Shown one piece after another: positions 53,064-64,000 of a DNA stretch of 64,000 bases; the first letter of the stretch is position 1; the number at the start of each line of letters is the position of its first letter. The DNA is from Chaetoderma sp. LZ-2023a. Taxonomy: Eukaryota > Mollusca > Caudofoveata > Chaetodermatida > Chaetodermatidae. The stretch spans positions 62,001-126,000 of the forward strand of contig JAVVLW010001526.1 in NCBI GenBank assembly GCA_034401795.1, in the 5' to 3' direction. The notes beneath the pieces were generated by a model, which ran no database searches, was not told where the DNA came from, and worked only from the letters and a program-made list of their open reading frames with translations. The position numbers were made by a program, and so were the translations under genes.

Positions 53064-53189
53064 CTGGATGTGGCACCATCACTCCGACTCCTTGAACAGA
53101 AAGTGGATCATTGCATGATACTGTAGAACTGCTAGACCCTTGGCTTTCTAATCTGGTTGTGTCAAAATTTAAGGGATGATTCTTGCTGC
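53064..53189 (-). CDS. Host coiled-coil gene, exon b
   Basis: 126 bases, acceptor TCATATATACAG, donor CATCCAG|GTAATG. Symmetrical phase 1/1 exon. Encodes a Ser-rich, probably disordered segment (KNHPLNFDTTRLESQGSSSS then TVSCNDPLSV). Being symmetrical it could be skipped without a frameshift. Confidence 0.68.
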
Positions 53190-54764
53190 CTGTATATATG
53201 AAGATATAATATGTAGACTTTGTGAATATCAACAATACACCAAAAACCAAATATATACAACAATTCTTGTAAAATACGAATTTATTATGTTTGAATATTA
53301 ATGCAGTAAGAATTATCGCCACATGTTTTGAAAATATGTTTCGGATATTGTCATCAGTCTGTCTATCTGTCTGTCCAGCTATCCCTGCCGAAATCATTTG
53401 GGTGTAATTAAAGCAAATTTGTAATGAGAGTTAACCATATGATTGCAGAGTGCAAGATGATGTTTACATTAGGCTCCACCCCCAGGGCAGTGATGGGAAG
53501 AAAATCCAAGTTGCAGAATGTCAAAAATGCAGAATTCAACTAAATTGTTCATCTGAGTTATCTATCTGATTGCTGATAAGATGCCCTCTAAAAATTTTAA
53601 TATTCTCCTAATACGTGAAAGGTATAGAGAAGTGCCAACCCTGTAAGGGTATGGGAAAATCAGGTTGATTATGAGGCAAGCTGAATGCAACATTGGTGTT
53701 ATAGAACAAATCTGTTAAATTTTTTTTTCTGATGAATTAAACATTCAATGAAAGAAAGTCTTAATGATAAGCAAACAGCCCACATTACACACATTTACAT
53801 CTATATCCAGTGCTGGATGCAATCACTGCATATATCAAAACATTTTTTAATTAAATGGCCACAGAATAAAAACCTTACACTGTAGGAAAATTATCCCCAA
53901 AATAATCTGCTTTCAATCTAAAAAGAAATATGGAAAAATTCAAAAATGGATGGAGAATGGATGGAAGAGTTGTATCAAACAGGTCTGTAAAGTTTCAATA
54001 AAGTCCGACAAGCCAATGGTGAAGACAATGCCACTTTAAAAACTTTAAAATTCTATGGTATAAATCACCAAAAAATAAAAGTTTAACCACCATAAAATTA
54101 GGAGAAAAATGTTAAAATTAAGCTAATTCTGTTGTAGAATATATGCAAGCATTGCAGAGAGCAACTCTGCACAGTTCAGATAAGTTTTGGTGAAGTAAAT
54201 GTCTATTTAACATTTTCTGCTATTCTTGTCATAAATCACCAGCAAAGCATGGAAGAAATTTCAAAAATAATTTCATTATGCTGCAGACTGGATGCAAGCA
54301 TGGTAAAGATCAACACTGTAAAGTTGTATTGAAATATGATAATGCCTTGGTGAATTAAACGTCCATTGAAAAACTTTAACATTCTATCTAATTGTTAGAT
54401 CAGACACTGGATGTCACTTGGATTGCTAAGTTACGCCATCCTCCACTTTGTGGAGGGTTCAGCAAAAACTGCCTTCTCTTGACCTGCAAATGGTCATTCA
54501 ATTTAGATTGTCTTGAGCAATCCAGTTTATTAATACTTATCACTGTCTCTGATATCAAAATTTTAAGTTTTCAAACTAAATTAAAAGATGAGCTGGTGTT
54601 CATTTTTCAACAAATTTGGTGGGAGATGGTGCTGTTGTAGACAGCAACATCTTCCACCAAAATTGTTGAAAAAGTACACCAGTTTCATCGCTATTGACAC
54701 AGTAAAAGATAGAATATTGGCATCAGAGTGGTAAGGGCTAACGGACGAAATAAGTATGATTTAC
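53190..54764. other. Intron between exons a and b, with degenerate repeats
   Basis: 53900-54380 holds diverged copies related to the 30700-31290 repeat (AAACTTTAAC phrases). 54603-54673 is an inverted repeat (TTTTTCAACAAATTTGGTGG with its complement, 20-base loop). MITE-like phrase near 54470. Confidence 0.55.
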
Positions 54765-55034
54765 CAGCTGAGAAGCGTGACTTGGACTGTGACATGGGTG
54801 GTAATGTGGTTACAGTTAATCTCCCATCAGCAGCTGGATCACACTTGTCACTGAGCGCATATCTCATGCTCTGGCTGCTCGTCTGACGAAACCATTCATC
54901 AATAATATTCTGCACTAGCTCCAAGTGTGACACAGCTTTATTAATGCATGGTAGTGTAGCTTGGGTCAGCTCACAACTGCGACGGCGAAATAGCTGCGGG
55001 ATATGCGGCCAGTTATCAGGAAGCGGTACAAGAG
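54765..55034 (-). CDS. Host coiled-coil gene, exon a (first visible)
   Basis: 270 bases, acceptor ATAATTTTCAG, donor TCAGCTG|GTAAAT. It begins and ends in phase 1. Encodes LVPLPDNWPHIPQLFRRRSC then ELTQATLPCINKAVSHLELV. It has a predicted helical stretch and ends in a Ser/Pro/Thr-rich linker. Upstream exons must exist, since no in-frame ATG begins it. None could be supported between 55035 and the window end. Confidence 0.72.
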
Positions 55035-55308
55035 CTGAAAATTATAGCGGATTAATTGAAGAATACATATATATTCAACAAGTTGGAAGTCATCAGGTAT
55101 AAATTTTACATGCAAAATGTGTCACAGACGAATGGAGGAATACAGTTTTAGCGATGCTCTGTCCACCTCTAGATAAGCTCCATCAACACTTCACCCACAT
55201 TGGGACCAATCAATCCCTGCACCCTCTGAATCTCAATTTCAAGAAAACTATACAGGTAAGCTGTTGAATATTTTGAAACTAATTTGACTGGGTGCTGTTG
55301 AATGTTTA

Positions 55309-55548
55309 TTAACCCTTTAACGCTTATATCAGCCAAAAATGGCTTCAGCAGTGGTCTTGAGAAATGTCCATTTGCAGACCAAGATAAGACTATTTTTGAA
55401 AATTTACCTCTGGAATGACTGGCTCGATAAACGAGCCAGTCATTCCAGTGGTAACTTTTCAAAAATAGTCTTCTCTTGGTTTGAAAATGGACATTTTCTA
55501 TGAGAAAATTAAAATTTTATTGAACAAATTTAAGGATGAAAGGGTTAA
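55309..55548 (+). repeat. TTAA palindromic MITE-like repeat, copy 8 (well preserved)
   Basis: TTAACCCTTTAACGCTTATATC ends; centre GAATGACTGGCTCGATAAAC then GAGCCAGTCATTC; right TTAA at 55545. Confidence 0.88.
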
Positions 55549-55554
55549 AAAGTA

Positions 55555-56200
55555 TAGACATGCATTTTTCGTACGTGACAGACTATTAAGCGTTTAAGAC
55601 GGACTAAATCGAGTCATTCATGACATAATTGATTACGATGTCACTCTACACTTCACATAGTTGATTAAAATGTCATATGATTAACTGAGAAACGGGATTC
55701 ATGAATTATCTTTCTCCATAGGGTCCAATGTATTAAAGATTCCAAGAACTTGTGTTGAGATAAAAAATATAATATTTTTATATAATATTGATGATATAAG
55801 CGGACGACGGAAAATTTTGACGAGAGTTGGTTTTGAATCACATACCACCAGAGCCATAAAAATCACTATTAAAAACCATCCAAATTCCCTCATAAATCTG
55901 TTGCTACAAACATGTTCTTTTCTAGGACGGAATAAGTAGCCCAAGGGAAATTTAATCCATTACCACTTGCAATTTCAGTACCTCAATCTCAATAACTCCC
56001 AGTCCTACTAGTTTCAAAATATTCAACATAATATTCCCAGCAGCATAAACAATTGAGGAATCCAGTTTATCAATCAATCATATGATGCCATAAACAACAA
56101 TGTCACATGTAGACTGACATCATAATCAATTACGTCATGAATGACTTGATTTTGTCAATATAAAATTATTAATAGTCTATCAGGTTGTATGAATTGTATA
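55555..56200. repeat. Large inverted repeat (foldback)
   Basis: 55570-55720 pairs with about 56040-56190: GAGTCATTCATGACATAATT and its complement AATTACGTCATGAATGACTT, and TAGACTATTAA on the outside. About 300 bases of unrelated spacer. Probably a two-armed foldback or two inverted copies of one repeat. Confidence 0.7.
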
Positions 56201-56409
56201 TTTTTACTATTTAATAAACATGCTGTTGAATATTTTGAAACTAATTTGACTGGGCGGATAACTGATTTAAAAAGTTTGTAGTCAATCTCCCAAAGATAAT
56301 TTAGTTCTTTTATGGAACACAATCTTCAAAAATGGCCATAGGTTGGCCATATTGAATATCTCATTTGGCCTAAAATTGTGACAGAAATATTCCCTATCTA
56401 TGACAGCCA

Positions 56410-56412
<3 letters not shown>

Positions 56413-56444
<32 letters not shown>

Positions 56445-57515
56445 GTACATTTATAAAGCGCTGAATCCATGACAATGCGTGCTCTAAGCGCTAGTGCGTA
56501 ATAGCTATATCTACTGAGAATATGCTCGTTTGAAAATGGTGGTTTTCAGTTGGGATTTGAAAATATCTAATGATGCTGAGTTTTTTAGACTAAGTGGTAG
56601 ATTGTTCCACTCGGTGGGAGCTGCATAAGCGAAAGTTTTGTGGCCATATGTAGTAGAATTTACTTTTGGGACGTTTAGCAGCATCTGATTGACAGATCTG
56701 AGTGATCGACCAGGCGAATAGGGTTGTACTAGTTCAGTTAAGTATGCAGGGGCAGTACCGGAAACACATTGGTAAGTCAAGCATAAAATTTTGAAAGTGA
56801 TTCTCTGCTCGATCGGGAGCCAATGCAAATTCTGTAAGACAGGGGTTATGTGATCATACTTTCGGCGGAGTGATATGATTCTAGCAGCGGTATTTTGTAC
56901 AATCTGTAGCTTATGAATAAGTTGTTTTGGTGCACCAATAAGCAAGCTGTTACAATAATCAAGTCTTGACGATATTAACGCCAGTATAAGCATGATTGTA
57001 GCCTCCTTCGTAATATACCGTCTGATGCAACCAATATTACGTAGCTGGTACGAGCACACTTTGCAGAGATGATTAACATGCTTTTCCATGGTCAGTTCAT
57101 TATCAAGCATTACCCCTAGATCTTTCACCACAGGTGACAGATTTATTTGGCTTGTTCCAACAGTGATGCATGTCAAGTCTGATTTAGCGCGCCTAATCAC
57201 CGGACCAACTAGCATGGCCTCCGTTTTGTCATCATTTAGCTTCAACATATTCAATGTCATCCAGGATTTAATGTCCGAACAGCAGTCATTTAGTTGATCT
57301 GTTGCCATACTTGCGGCTGATACTGATGGTATAAAACTGTTGATGAGCTGCGTGTCATCGGCGTAGAAATGGCGTTGGATGTTGTGGTTCTCGATTTTCT
57401 GTCCAAGTTGCCGTGTGTATAGCATAAATAATACTGGACCCAAAATCGATCCTTGCGGCACACCACACGTGAGCTTGATCGGTTCGGAGAATGATCCGTT
57501 TACGCAGACTAATAT
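56413..57515 (-). mobile_element. L2/CR1-group LINE, 5'-truncated
   Basis: Non-LTR retrotransposon fragment. The ORF at 56511-57461 (316 residues, stop at 56511) starts in the RT at CGVPQGSILGPVLF and includes FYADDTQLINS, LKLNDDKTEAMLVGP, VVKDLGVMLDN and the C-terminal APTEWNNLPLSL. The 3' end has GCGCTTTATAAATGTACTTA followed by a (TTA)n tail, (AAT)n on the plus strand at 56413-56443. The frame is open, so it is not very old, but the N-terminus and first RT motifs are missing. Confidence 0.88.
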
Positions 57516-57635
57516 CCAAAGTTCTCAATCAATCAGATAAAGCTAAGACATATTTATTACACAGAGACAAGTTTTAATGTCTAGCAGGCCGTCATATTTG
57601 TTTTCACATCCAGACAAATTTTAATCTAGTAATGG

Positions 57636-57855
57636 TTAAGATTTTTCAAGAAAATTAAAAATTTTGGTGATTGAATGTCCATTTGTCAGCCAAAATAAGA
57701 CAATTTTCCAAAAAATACCACTTTAATGACTGGCTCTCGAGGCAGTCATTCAAGCGGTAAATTATCAATAATTGTCTTATCTTGACCTGCAACTGAACAT
57801 TCCTCAAGACCACTGCAGAGGCCAGTTTTGGCCGGCTTGACAATAAAAAGGTTAA
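57636..57855 (-). repeat. TTAA palindromic MITE-like repeat, copy 9
   Basis: Reverse orientation; GACTGGCTCTCGAGGCAGTC centre; ends in GGTTAA. Confidence 0.65.
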
Positions 57856-58350
57856 TATGCATTCTCAAAATATACCACACACACAACTGATTTCTAAAAG
57901 CTTTAATCAACCATTTAAATTAGCTACCTAGAGTTATTTTACAAATAAAAATTTCCAAAATGCCAACCTGGTAATCCACAATGATCCAATTTACAATTCA
58001 ATTTTGATAGGGATCTTAACCATACCAGCACCACTCTATCTCCACAAAACAAGTGCAATGCCCTATAGTGACAGCTTTGACTAAAAAAATAAGAGAAAAA
58101 TAAAAATATAAAATTTGACTGACCAACCAACTGATAGAGCGACTTAGACTAGTTGTGAGTCACAACTAAAAACATTTGATAAGAATAGTATCTACAAATG
58201 TTATTGATGAGGAATCGAACCAGCAACCGGTGAATAGCGCCTAGCATCATAGCTCACAAAACTTCCATCAGACCAATGCCGCAGGGGTTCGAGTCTCCAT
58301 CAATTCTAAATACTGCAATGCCACGAATACTTGTGTTTATAACTAGAATG
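57856..58350. other. Flank of element G with two tRNA-like B boxes
   Basis: Near 58208-58304, GGGGTTCGAGTCTCC (plus strand) and GGTTCGATTCCTC (minus strand) are close to pol III B boxes and face each other. They suggest tRNA-derived SINE remnants; no cloverleaf was drawn. Confidence 0.3.
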
Positions 58351-58479
58351 AAGGAAATTTCAATTTCCCTTTCTCTGAGATCTAACACTACTCACCATTC
58401 TATTACTTCTGATACAGCTAGCCTGGATAGCTGGGCCCTAGGACTATACACTTAGTAAGCTTTACTGACTCCTGGAACT

Positions 58480-58509
58480 GGGTACTCGGCTCCCAACTGC
58501 CGAGTACCC
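58480..58509. other. Hairpin between left ITR and ICR, element G
   Basis: GGGTACTCGGC - TCCCAACT - GCCGAGTACCC, perfect 11-bp stem, 8-base loop. Confidence 0.7.
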
Positions 58510-58550
58510 GTTTGCCATGAAGCTCATATTGTTTGCATAGCCACCAAACA

Positions 58551-58642
58551 AGGTGAGTATTGTTAGATCTCGGAGAAAGGGAAATCGAAATTTCCTTAAT
58601 TCTCCTTCGATCAATACTCACCATTCTATTACTTCTGATATA
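58551..58642. repeat. ICR, element G
   Basis: TTAGATCTCGGAGAAAGGG then AAATCGAAATTTCCTT mirrors the left end. AATTCTCCTTCGATCAATAC should mirror the right end, which is not in the window. The junction is near 58595. Confidence 0.82.
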
Positions 58643-58790
58643 CACCAGATTTAGTCAGTAACCTGGTGGGAAGGGGCAAGCCATCAATTGCTAGTTTTGC
58701 CCCTTGGAGAAAGAGCTAGACTTAAACTTGATTAATGGAGACCTAAAAGGGCCATCAAGTTAACGGAACCGAATCACATTCGCATCACTG

Positions 58791-58801
58791 CCCCCCCCCC
58801 C
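58791..58801. other. Poly-C tract, element G
   Basis: Eleven C. The coding strand reads AGGAGAAAAAG then a G run. It lies about 357 bases after the YR stop once the LINE is removed. Confidence 0.55.
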
Positions 58802-58977
58802 TTTTTCTCCTAAGAAAAGGGAGAGAACTCACAAACATGCATCTCGCCTGAAAACACAAATATGCCAAGAGGGTTAACTGCTCTTTGCATATATTAGCCT
58901 GGGAATGAGCATGAATATATAAGATGAATGAACATGATATATAGATATAATACAAAGAACTCTCAATCTTGAATTAC

Positions 58978-59072
58978 CTCATGATATTTGGATTCCAGAC
59001 GTGGCGCTTCCAACCATTCACTTGTCTGGCCATCAGTGACACAATCTGGTTGACATCCTCTCGCTCGACCAT
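58978..59072 (-). other. 3' mini-exon candidate with donor, element G
   Basis: ATG followed by 30 codons (MVEREDVNQIVSLMARQVNG...) ending at ATGAG|GTAATT. Once the LINE is removed it starts about 86 bases after the YR stop, like the mini-exons of B, C, D and E but longer. Its phase (2) does not fit host exon a. Confidence 0.4.
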
Positions 59073-59102
59073 GTCTGCTTCTTAATTCTTTCTTACAAAT
59101 GC

Positions 59103-60605
59103 CAATCAATCAATCAATCACATTCTATTTCTGTAAGTAGGCTGCTACTAGCCTGTTATGACAGATTTTAAAAACAATTAAATTTGCTTATATGTCAGCA
59201 TGATAGTAATCTGTGTTTATGTCGGCAGCATAATAGTCGTAATATACCGGTTGGGTAGCCCACAGTTTATAAGTCACCCCTCAAATGATGCTATTGTTGG
59301 TGCTTCTATTACATGGGATGGGAGGCTATTCCATATGTTCACCACTCTATACTTAAAGGAGTATTTTAGGATGTTTAAGCGGGGCCGAGGTTTATACAAT
59401 TTTAAACTATGCCCTCTGGTTATAGATTCTTGTCTTAGTTCAAAGAAATCGCATACATCTGGGTCATACTTTTTTGTTATTATTTTATAAGCTTCTATAA
59501 TGTCGCCTCTTAATCTACAATATGCAAGTGTTGGTATGTTAAGTTTTCTAAGCCTCATTTCATAGTTTAGGTGTGACAATCCTGGAACAGTTTTGGATGC
59601 TCTGCGCTGGACATTTTCTAACAAATCCATATGCTTTTTGAGATATGGACTCCAAACCTGGTTAGAGAATTCTAGATGTGGTCTTACCAGTGATGTGTAG
59701 AGTTTTGGATGTTTTTATATCTAGAAATACGAATGTTCGTCTTATAACCCCCATTATGGAATTTGCTTTATTAACCTTATCTAATATGTGTTTCTCAAAA
59801 GACAGCTTACTATCAATAATAACACCAATGTCTTTTTCAAACTCGGTTTAGTTAATTGGAGACCCATTTTTAGATATTGTATAACTGTAATTGGTAAGAG
59901 TGGTATTACCAATTCTCTTAATTTTACACTTTTAGTTATTGAAATGTAATAGCCATTTATTAGTCCAGTCATTTAGTGAATATATATCAGATTGCATCTC
60001 ATTACAATCACCTACTGACTTAATGCCATGAAAAAGTTTGGTATCATCGGCATATAAATATAATTCACTAGTGTTGCTTATCACATCAGGAAAATCATTA
60101 ATGTATAGAATGAACAGTACTGGTCCCAGAACTGACCCCTGTGGGACTCCACTGGACACTGGCTTCCATTCTGATGGTTGCCCATTAACAATAACCCGCT
60201 GGCTGCGACCTGACAAAAAGCTTTCTATCCACTTAATAATTTTGGGATTGAGATTATATATGTTCAGTTTATGAGCAAGTCTCTGGTGGGGTACCTTATC
60301 GAATGCTTTTAGAAAATCGAAGTAAGCCACATCTATGCTTTCACCATTGTCAAGTATATGTAGCCACTTGTGTATGACCTTCAAAAGTTGCAATGTAGTG
60401 GATCTACCTGGGATAAAACCAAATTGCCAGTTGCTAAACAGGTTATTAGTTTTCATATGTAGCATTATTGAATCTTTAATCAATGTCTCTAATAATTTGC
60501 AAACAATACTTGTCAAGCTTACAGGCCTATAGTTGCACGCATCTTTCCTATCTCCCATTTTAAATATAGGAGTAATATTTGCTTGTTTCCAAGGTATGGG
60601 TATCT
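59103..60605 (-). mobile_element. CR1/Jockey-group LINE inserted in element G, 5'-truncated
   Basis: RT at 59932-60558 with NYRPVSLTSIVCKLLE, FIPGRSTTLQLL, FDFLKAFDKVPHQRL, SGVPQGSVLGPVLFILYIND and YLYADDTKLF. The C-terminal region at 59274-59630 has NVQRRASKTVPGL and RGHSLKLYKPRPRLNI. Frameshifts and stops lie between 59630 and 59932 and near 59274. The 3' tail is (TTGA)n type, AATCAATCAATCAATCA at 59104-59120. Its insertion separates the YR stop from the 3' mini-exon of G. Confidence 0.85.
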
Positions 60606-60660
60606 TGCTGGTATTTAATCATGATTCAAAAAAAGGGAGAAGAGCAGTGTGGTCGTATAA

Positions 60661-61700
60661 CTATCGTTTCAAAACAGCTAAAGCGAGTGGATTGGTGGAG
60701 TCTGACACATCCCTCATATAGTAATCCGTGAAAGAGGACTCGCAGTGCCATTGTGCAACAGCCATGATGTCCTCTAACGGAACACCATTGTAAAGGGCGG
60801 TCGAGGCGGCTATTCCTCTAACATGGTGTGCCCTTGTGCATTGCACCTGGTGCCCAGTCGCAATCTCATGGGTAGTCTGAATGCATTCGACTACCCAATG
60901 AGAGATAGAATCCATGGATGCGGCGCCATATGGCTTCTTATGGCAGATCCACAGATGTCTATCATTTGACCATAACGAGTCTGTCCATTTCTTGTATTTA
61001 GTCAAAGCACGGACTGGGCACCAGACACTGGCATCACGATCAAACCTAGTTATTTCGGTATAATGATCGGTTTGCCGAGATATCTCAAAGATTGATTCTT
61101 TGACATAAACTCTGCACTTGGCAGTAGACGCAGACCCTCTCCGGAGACAATAAATCGGTCCCTCTCTGCTGAAAGTGCATGGATCTCACTGCGCCTTCTA
61201 GCTGAGGAGCTGCCAATAGAAAGACCGCCTTTAGAGTCAAATGCTTTAGACTAGCCGAATGCAATGGTTCGAAAGCGTGCTTGGCCAGTACATTAAGCAC
61301 TAAAGATAGACTCCAGGCTGGAATGACCACCGGTTGTCTCGGTTGGAGATTGCTCATCCCCTTCACCATCACATTCAACTGGGCCACCTCTGGACTATCC
61401 CTGTTGGCTAGACAAGGGATAACTGATGCCAAAGCTGACTTGTATCCAGCAATTGTGACAGGATATAGTCCTGAAAAGAACAGCTCACAGAGAAAGTCTG
61501 CTATTTGCTGAATAGTGGATTGAAAGGTATCAATACCCTTTTCTTCACATCAGTCTGCAAATCTGTTAACCTTGTTATTATATGACTTGAAGGTTGACCT
61601 CCTTCTCGCAGCTGCGATGAAATCTGCAGCGTGTCGAGAAAACCCTTCCGACGTGGAACGTTGTTTGATAACATCCACGCAGTCAATTTGAACATTTTGG
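60661..61700 (-). pseudogene. Tyrosine recombinase domain, element G (frameshifted)
   Basis: C-terminal piece 60661-61005: HHVRGIAAST (HxxR), QWHCESSFTDYYMRD with the catalytic tyrosine, then LAVLKR and the stop. Middle piece 61085-61432 ends in a frameshifted box A region (APQLEGAVRSMHF in place of ASARRRSEIHAL). The N-terminal part (QNVQIDCVDVIKQ) is in the long frame 61550-63625. At least two further breaks lie near 61050 and 61190. Confidence 0.85.
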
Positions 61701-63528
61701 GACGCTCGTGTACAAAGCGTCCCTTGGCCTGTGAGATTATGTTCGGAATCTCGGGTAACTGCACTGGATTTTCCACCAGCAGATCTAGAAGATCCGTGAC
61801 CCACACCCTGCTGGGCCAAAATGGCGCTATTAGCAGGACCAGGCACGGCTCCTCCCTGATCTTCACCAATATCTTCGGTAGAACAATGGTGGGTGGGTAC
61901 ACGTAAGCGTGCATCCCTCTCCAGCTTATCGCCAGAGCGTCTGTATCGACGGCATTTGGATCTGGAATTGGCGAGACATAAGTCATGATTTGAGCATTTT
62001 CCCTTGTGGCGAACAAGTCCACATTGGGTTTGCCCCAATGCTCTTAGATCCTGTGTAGAACTGGAGGGTTGAGAGACCATTCTGTTGGCAGAATTCTCTG
62101 TCTGCGAGACAAAGCATCCGCCAGAATGTTCAATCGCCCAGGAATGTGAGCTGCTTTCAAAACAACCGAGTAATTCCTGCACCATTGAATCAAGTGCCAC
62201 ACTTTGATACATAGTGTGGGTGACTTGGTCCCGCCTTGGCGATTTATGTATGATACTACTGTCAAGTTTTCCGACCGTATGAATATCGCCTTGCCCCTGA
62301 CTTTTGGAAGAAACTTTTCCAATGCCAGTTCCACTGCCATCATTTCCAACTGATTGATATGCAGCTGGCTGTCCTGGAGAGTCCATGTGCCCGAGACCTG
62401 GTGTTCTCCCAGGCAGGCCCCCCATCCCTCCAGCGATGCATCCGTGTACATGGACAGGTGGGGGTGGGGTAGGTGCAGCGAAACTCCTACTAGGAGATTC
62501 TGACGCTGTTTCCACCATACAAGAAGCGACATTATTGGCTCTAACACTGCTATCAATTTTGACAGGGGTTCTGTTCTCTGTTTCTACAGAGACATCAGAT
62601 ACAACTGGATAGGGCTTTGCATCAGAGCAGCATACAGGATTACCTGCTCCATGGAGACCATCATGCCCAGCATCTGAAGAAACCACCTCGCCTGAATGTG
62701 GTTTCCCAATCGAAAACTCTTGAGAATGGTTAACAGAGACACCACTCTGGGCTCTGATGGGTAAACCCTGCCCTCCTCGAGATCGAATCACATCCCTAAA
62801 TAAATGAAATGTTGAGTGGGTGTCAACTCGGATTTCTCCTTGTTGACTATCCAGCCTAGATCTGAAAGCAACTTCAGAGTCAGAGCAGTATCCACCTCTA
62901 ACCTGACTGATGTGTCTGCTTTGATCAGCCAATTGTCTATGTAGGGGTGAAGCGCCACGTTCTCTTTTCTGAGAAACGCTGTCACCGCAAGGACCACTCT
63001 GGTGAAAACCTGTGGAGCTGTCATCAGGCCGAATGGGAGGACTATAAACTCCCATATTTGATTCTGAAACGCAAATCTCAGAAATCTGTGACAACTCCCG
63101 TTCATTGGAATGTGGAAATATGCATCTTTCCGATCGATCGATACACACCACGTTCCTTTCCTCAATCCTACCATTACCGACCTCGGAGTTTCCATCTGAA
63201 ACCGAGGCATATGAATAAACCAATTTTATGGCCTGAGATTGAGTACATGTCTCCATCCCCCTGTGCTCTTGGGGACAAGGAACATGTTTGAATAGAAGCC
63301 TGGAGTGTTCCAGTTTGCTGGTTTTATTGCTTCCTTCAGAAGCAAACCTGACACTTCGTTTTGAATGGCTTCCAACTTGTTTGGTTCCCTTGGTATGGGT
63401 GTCCAGACAGGTGCCAAATACAGATTCTGTGGTGGAAAGTCCCACCACTCCAGCATGTACCCCTGGGATAACCATCCCAGGACCAGACTGTCTGATGTCA
63501 CACCTCGCCAAGCCTCGACGAAACGCAT
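61501..63528 (-). pseudogene. RT-RNase H ORF, element G (stops, active site changed)
   Basis: Pieces 63226-63528, 62788-63210, 62044-62556 and 61501-62022. Motifs: FYSNMFLVPKSTGGWRHVLN, SIDRKDAYFHIP, LPFGLMTAPQVF, then YIDNWLI, where the second catalytic aspartate is asparagine. RNase H: YTDASLEGWG, EMMAVELALE, IRSENLTVV (Asp replaced by Glu) and LADALSRR. Nonsense codons at 63226-63228 and just after HFIYLGM (62788) break the frame. The end block reads DLFATRENAQIMTYVSPIP. Confidence 0.87.
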
Positions 63529-63714
63529 GAGCCTTCCACCTACTATAGACGCATCGACGCCTAATGGGGGTGTCTGGCTCGCGATCCGCTACCCACCTCT
63601 CTTGACGAGAGATAGAGAGAACCATTTTGGTTTTGGCTTGGCTGGTCTAACTGGCACCGCTGTTCCTGTCGCACAGGTGCGGTCCAGGCAGATACGAAGG
63701 GAGCCCTCGTACCC

Positions 63715-64000
63715 TCAGGTACAATCCGCTCCTTTCTTTCCGCCCTTTGAGGACTTACCCTTCCTCTTCCCCTTCCCGCCTCTCAGGCGATCAGGAGCAA
63801 CATTGGGGAGGGTAGGGGCCTCCACAACCTTCTTGGCTTTCTTCGCCGGAGCCAGCTGAGAAAACCGAGTAGAAACAGAAGCAGCACTAGGCTTAGCTTT
63901 CACCTTGCTTTTGTGCTTTTTCCGCTTCTTAGCAGGTTGTCCGCTCAGCGGCTTGGCTACAGCCCCTAGTGCATGCGCCTGATGCACTAGCTCTAGCTGC
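63715..64000 (-). CDS. Gag C-terminus, element G (partial)
   Basis: Frame open from the window edge to the stop at 63715. Very Lys-rich (AKKRKKHKSKVKAKP, GGKGKRKGKSSKGGKK), suited to nucleic-acid binding. It replaces the RG-rich tail of family 1. The conserved GPGLFG core should lie beyond the window. Identity as gag is inferred from its place directly upstream of RT. Confidence 0.6.
   Translation of the reverse strand, partial: QLELVHQAHALGAVAKPLSGQPAKKRKKHKSKVKAKPSAASVSTRFSQLAPAKKAKKVVEAPTLPNVAPDRLRGGKGKRKGKSSKGGKKGADCT

Larger units (their letters stand above)
58351..64000 (-). mobile_element. DIRS-like element G (family 4), right end outside window
   Basis: Left end AAGGAAATTTCAATTTCCC at about 58351, ICR at 58551-58642, then 3' region, YR, RT and the end of gag at the window edge. 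A LINE interrupts the 3' region. The YR and RT frames have several stops and frameshifts and the RT active site reads YIDN, so the copy is dead as an autonomous element. Confidence 0.85.

Noticed and set aside
55950-56010. Additional host exon upstream of exon a (near CAAGTG|GTAATG)
   Set aside because: The frame required to join exon a contains a stop, and the sequence overlaps a dispersed repeat.
58978-59072. First coding exon of the host gene
   Set aside because: It has an ATG and a donor, but phase 2 does not fit exon a (phase 1), and it sits inside element G at the position of the mini-exon of other families.

Overview
The window looks like nuclear DNA of a marine invertebrate, probably a lophotrochozoan such as a mollusc. 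That call is an inference from spliceosomal introns, AT-rich introns full of minisatellites and (CAGA)n arrays, non-LTR elements with short tandem tails, and a very high load of DIRS-type (tyrosine-recombinase) retrotransposons. Nothing bacterial was seen.

Two layers are interleaved, both on the minus strand. The first is a host gene. Eight coding exons (54765-55034, 53064-53189, 51963-52078, 44305-44416, 43138-43288, 41501-41570, 31901-32043, 6758-6911) have AG/GT borders and fully compatible splice phases, giving about 378 residues, mostly coiled coil. The gene continues outside the visible exons on both sides. From memory it resembles CCDC178-like coiled-coil proteins; this is tentative.

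The second layer is six DIRS-like elements, all in the sense orientation of that gene. A (1-3505, cut by the window edge), C (15897-22959), E (32804-39853) and F (44749-51801) are one family. B (9126-23197) is a second family and is split by the insertion of C. D (23322-30080) is a third family. G (58351 to beyond 64000) is a fourth, interrupted by a LINE. F lies in the intron between exons c and d, E in the intron between f and g, and D plus B/C fill the roughly 25 kb intron between g and h.

Each element reads, in coding order: right terminal repeat; a tiny first gag exon of 11-17 codons; a gag intron; gag exon 2 starting with a Cys/His zinc-binding motif; reverse transcriptase plus RNase H plus a conserved post-RNase H domain; an overlapping tyrosine recombinase (YR) in another frame; a 3' region with a splice-donor-like mini-exon and a poly-G tract (poly-C on the plus strand); an internal complementary region (ICR) that is the exact image of the two element ends joined; a hairpin; and the left terminal repeat. 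C and E look intact. A, B, D, F and G carry identifiable lesions.

Other content: a 16-bp minisatellite (3506-5460), a 15-bp satellite (5578-5965), degenerate longer tandem repeats, a family of TTAA-flanked palindromic MITE-like repeats, an L2/CR1-like LINE (56413-57515), a CR1-like LINE inside G (59103-60605) and tRNA-like fragments.

The most unusual signals are the shared architectural details across four diverged families: splice donors at the element ends, the hidden gag exon 1, the 3' mini-exon, the poly-G tract, the terminal hairpin, and a polyadenylation signal created at the ICR junction.
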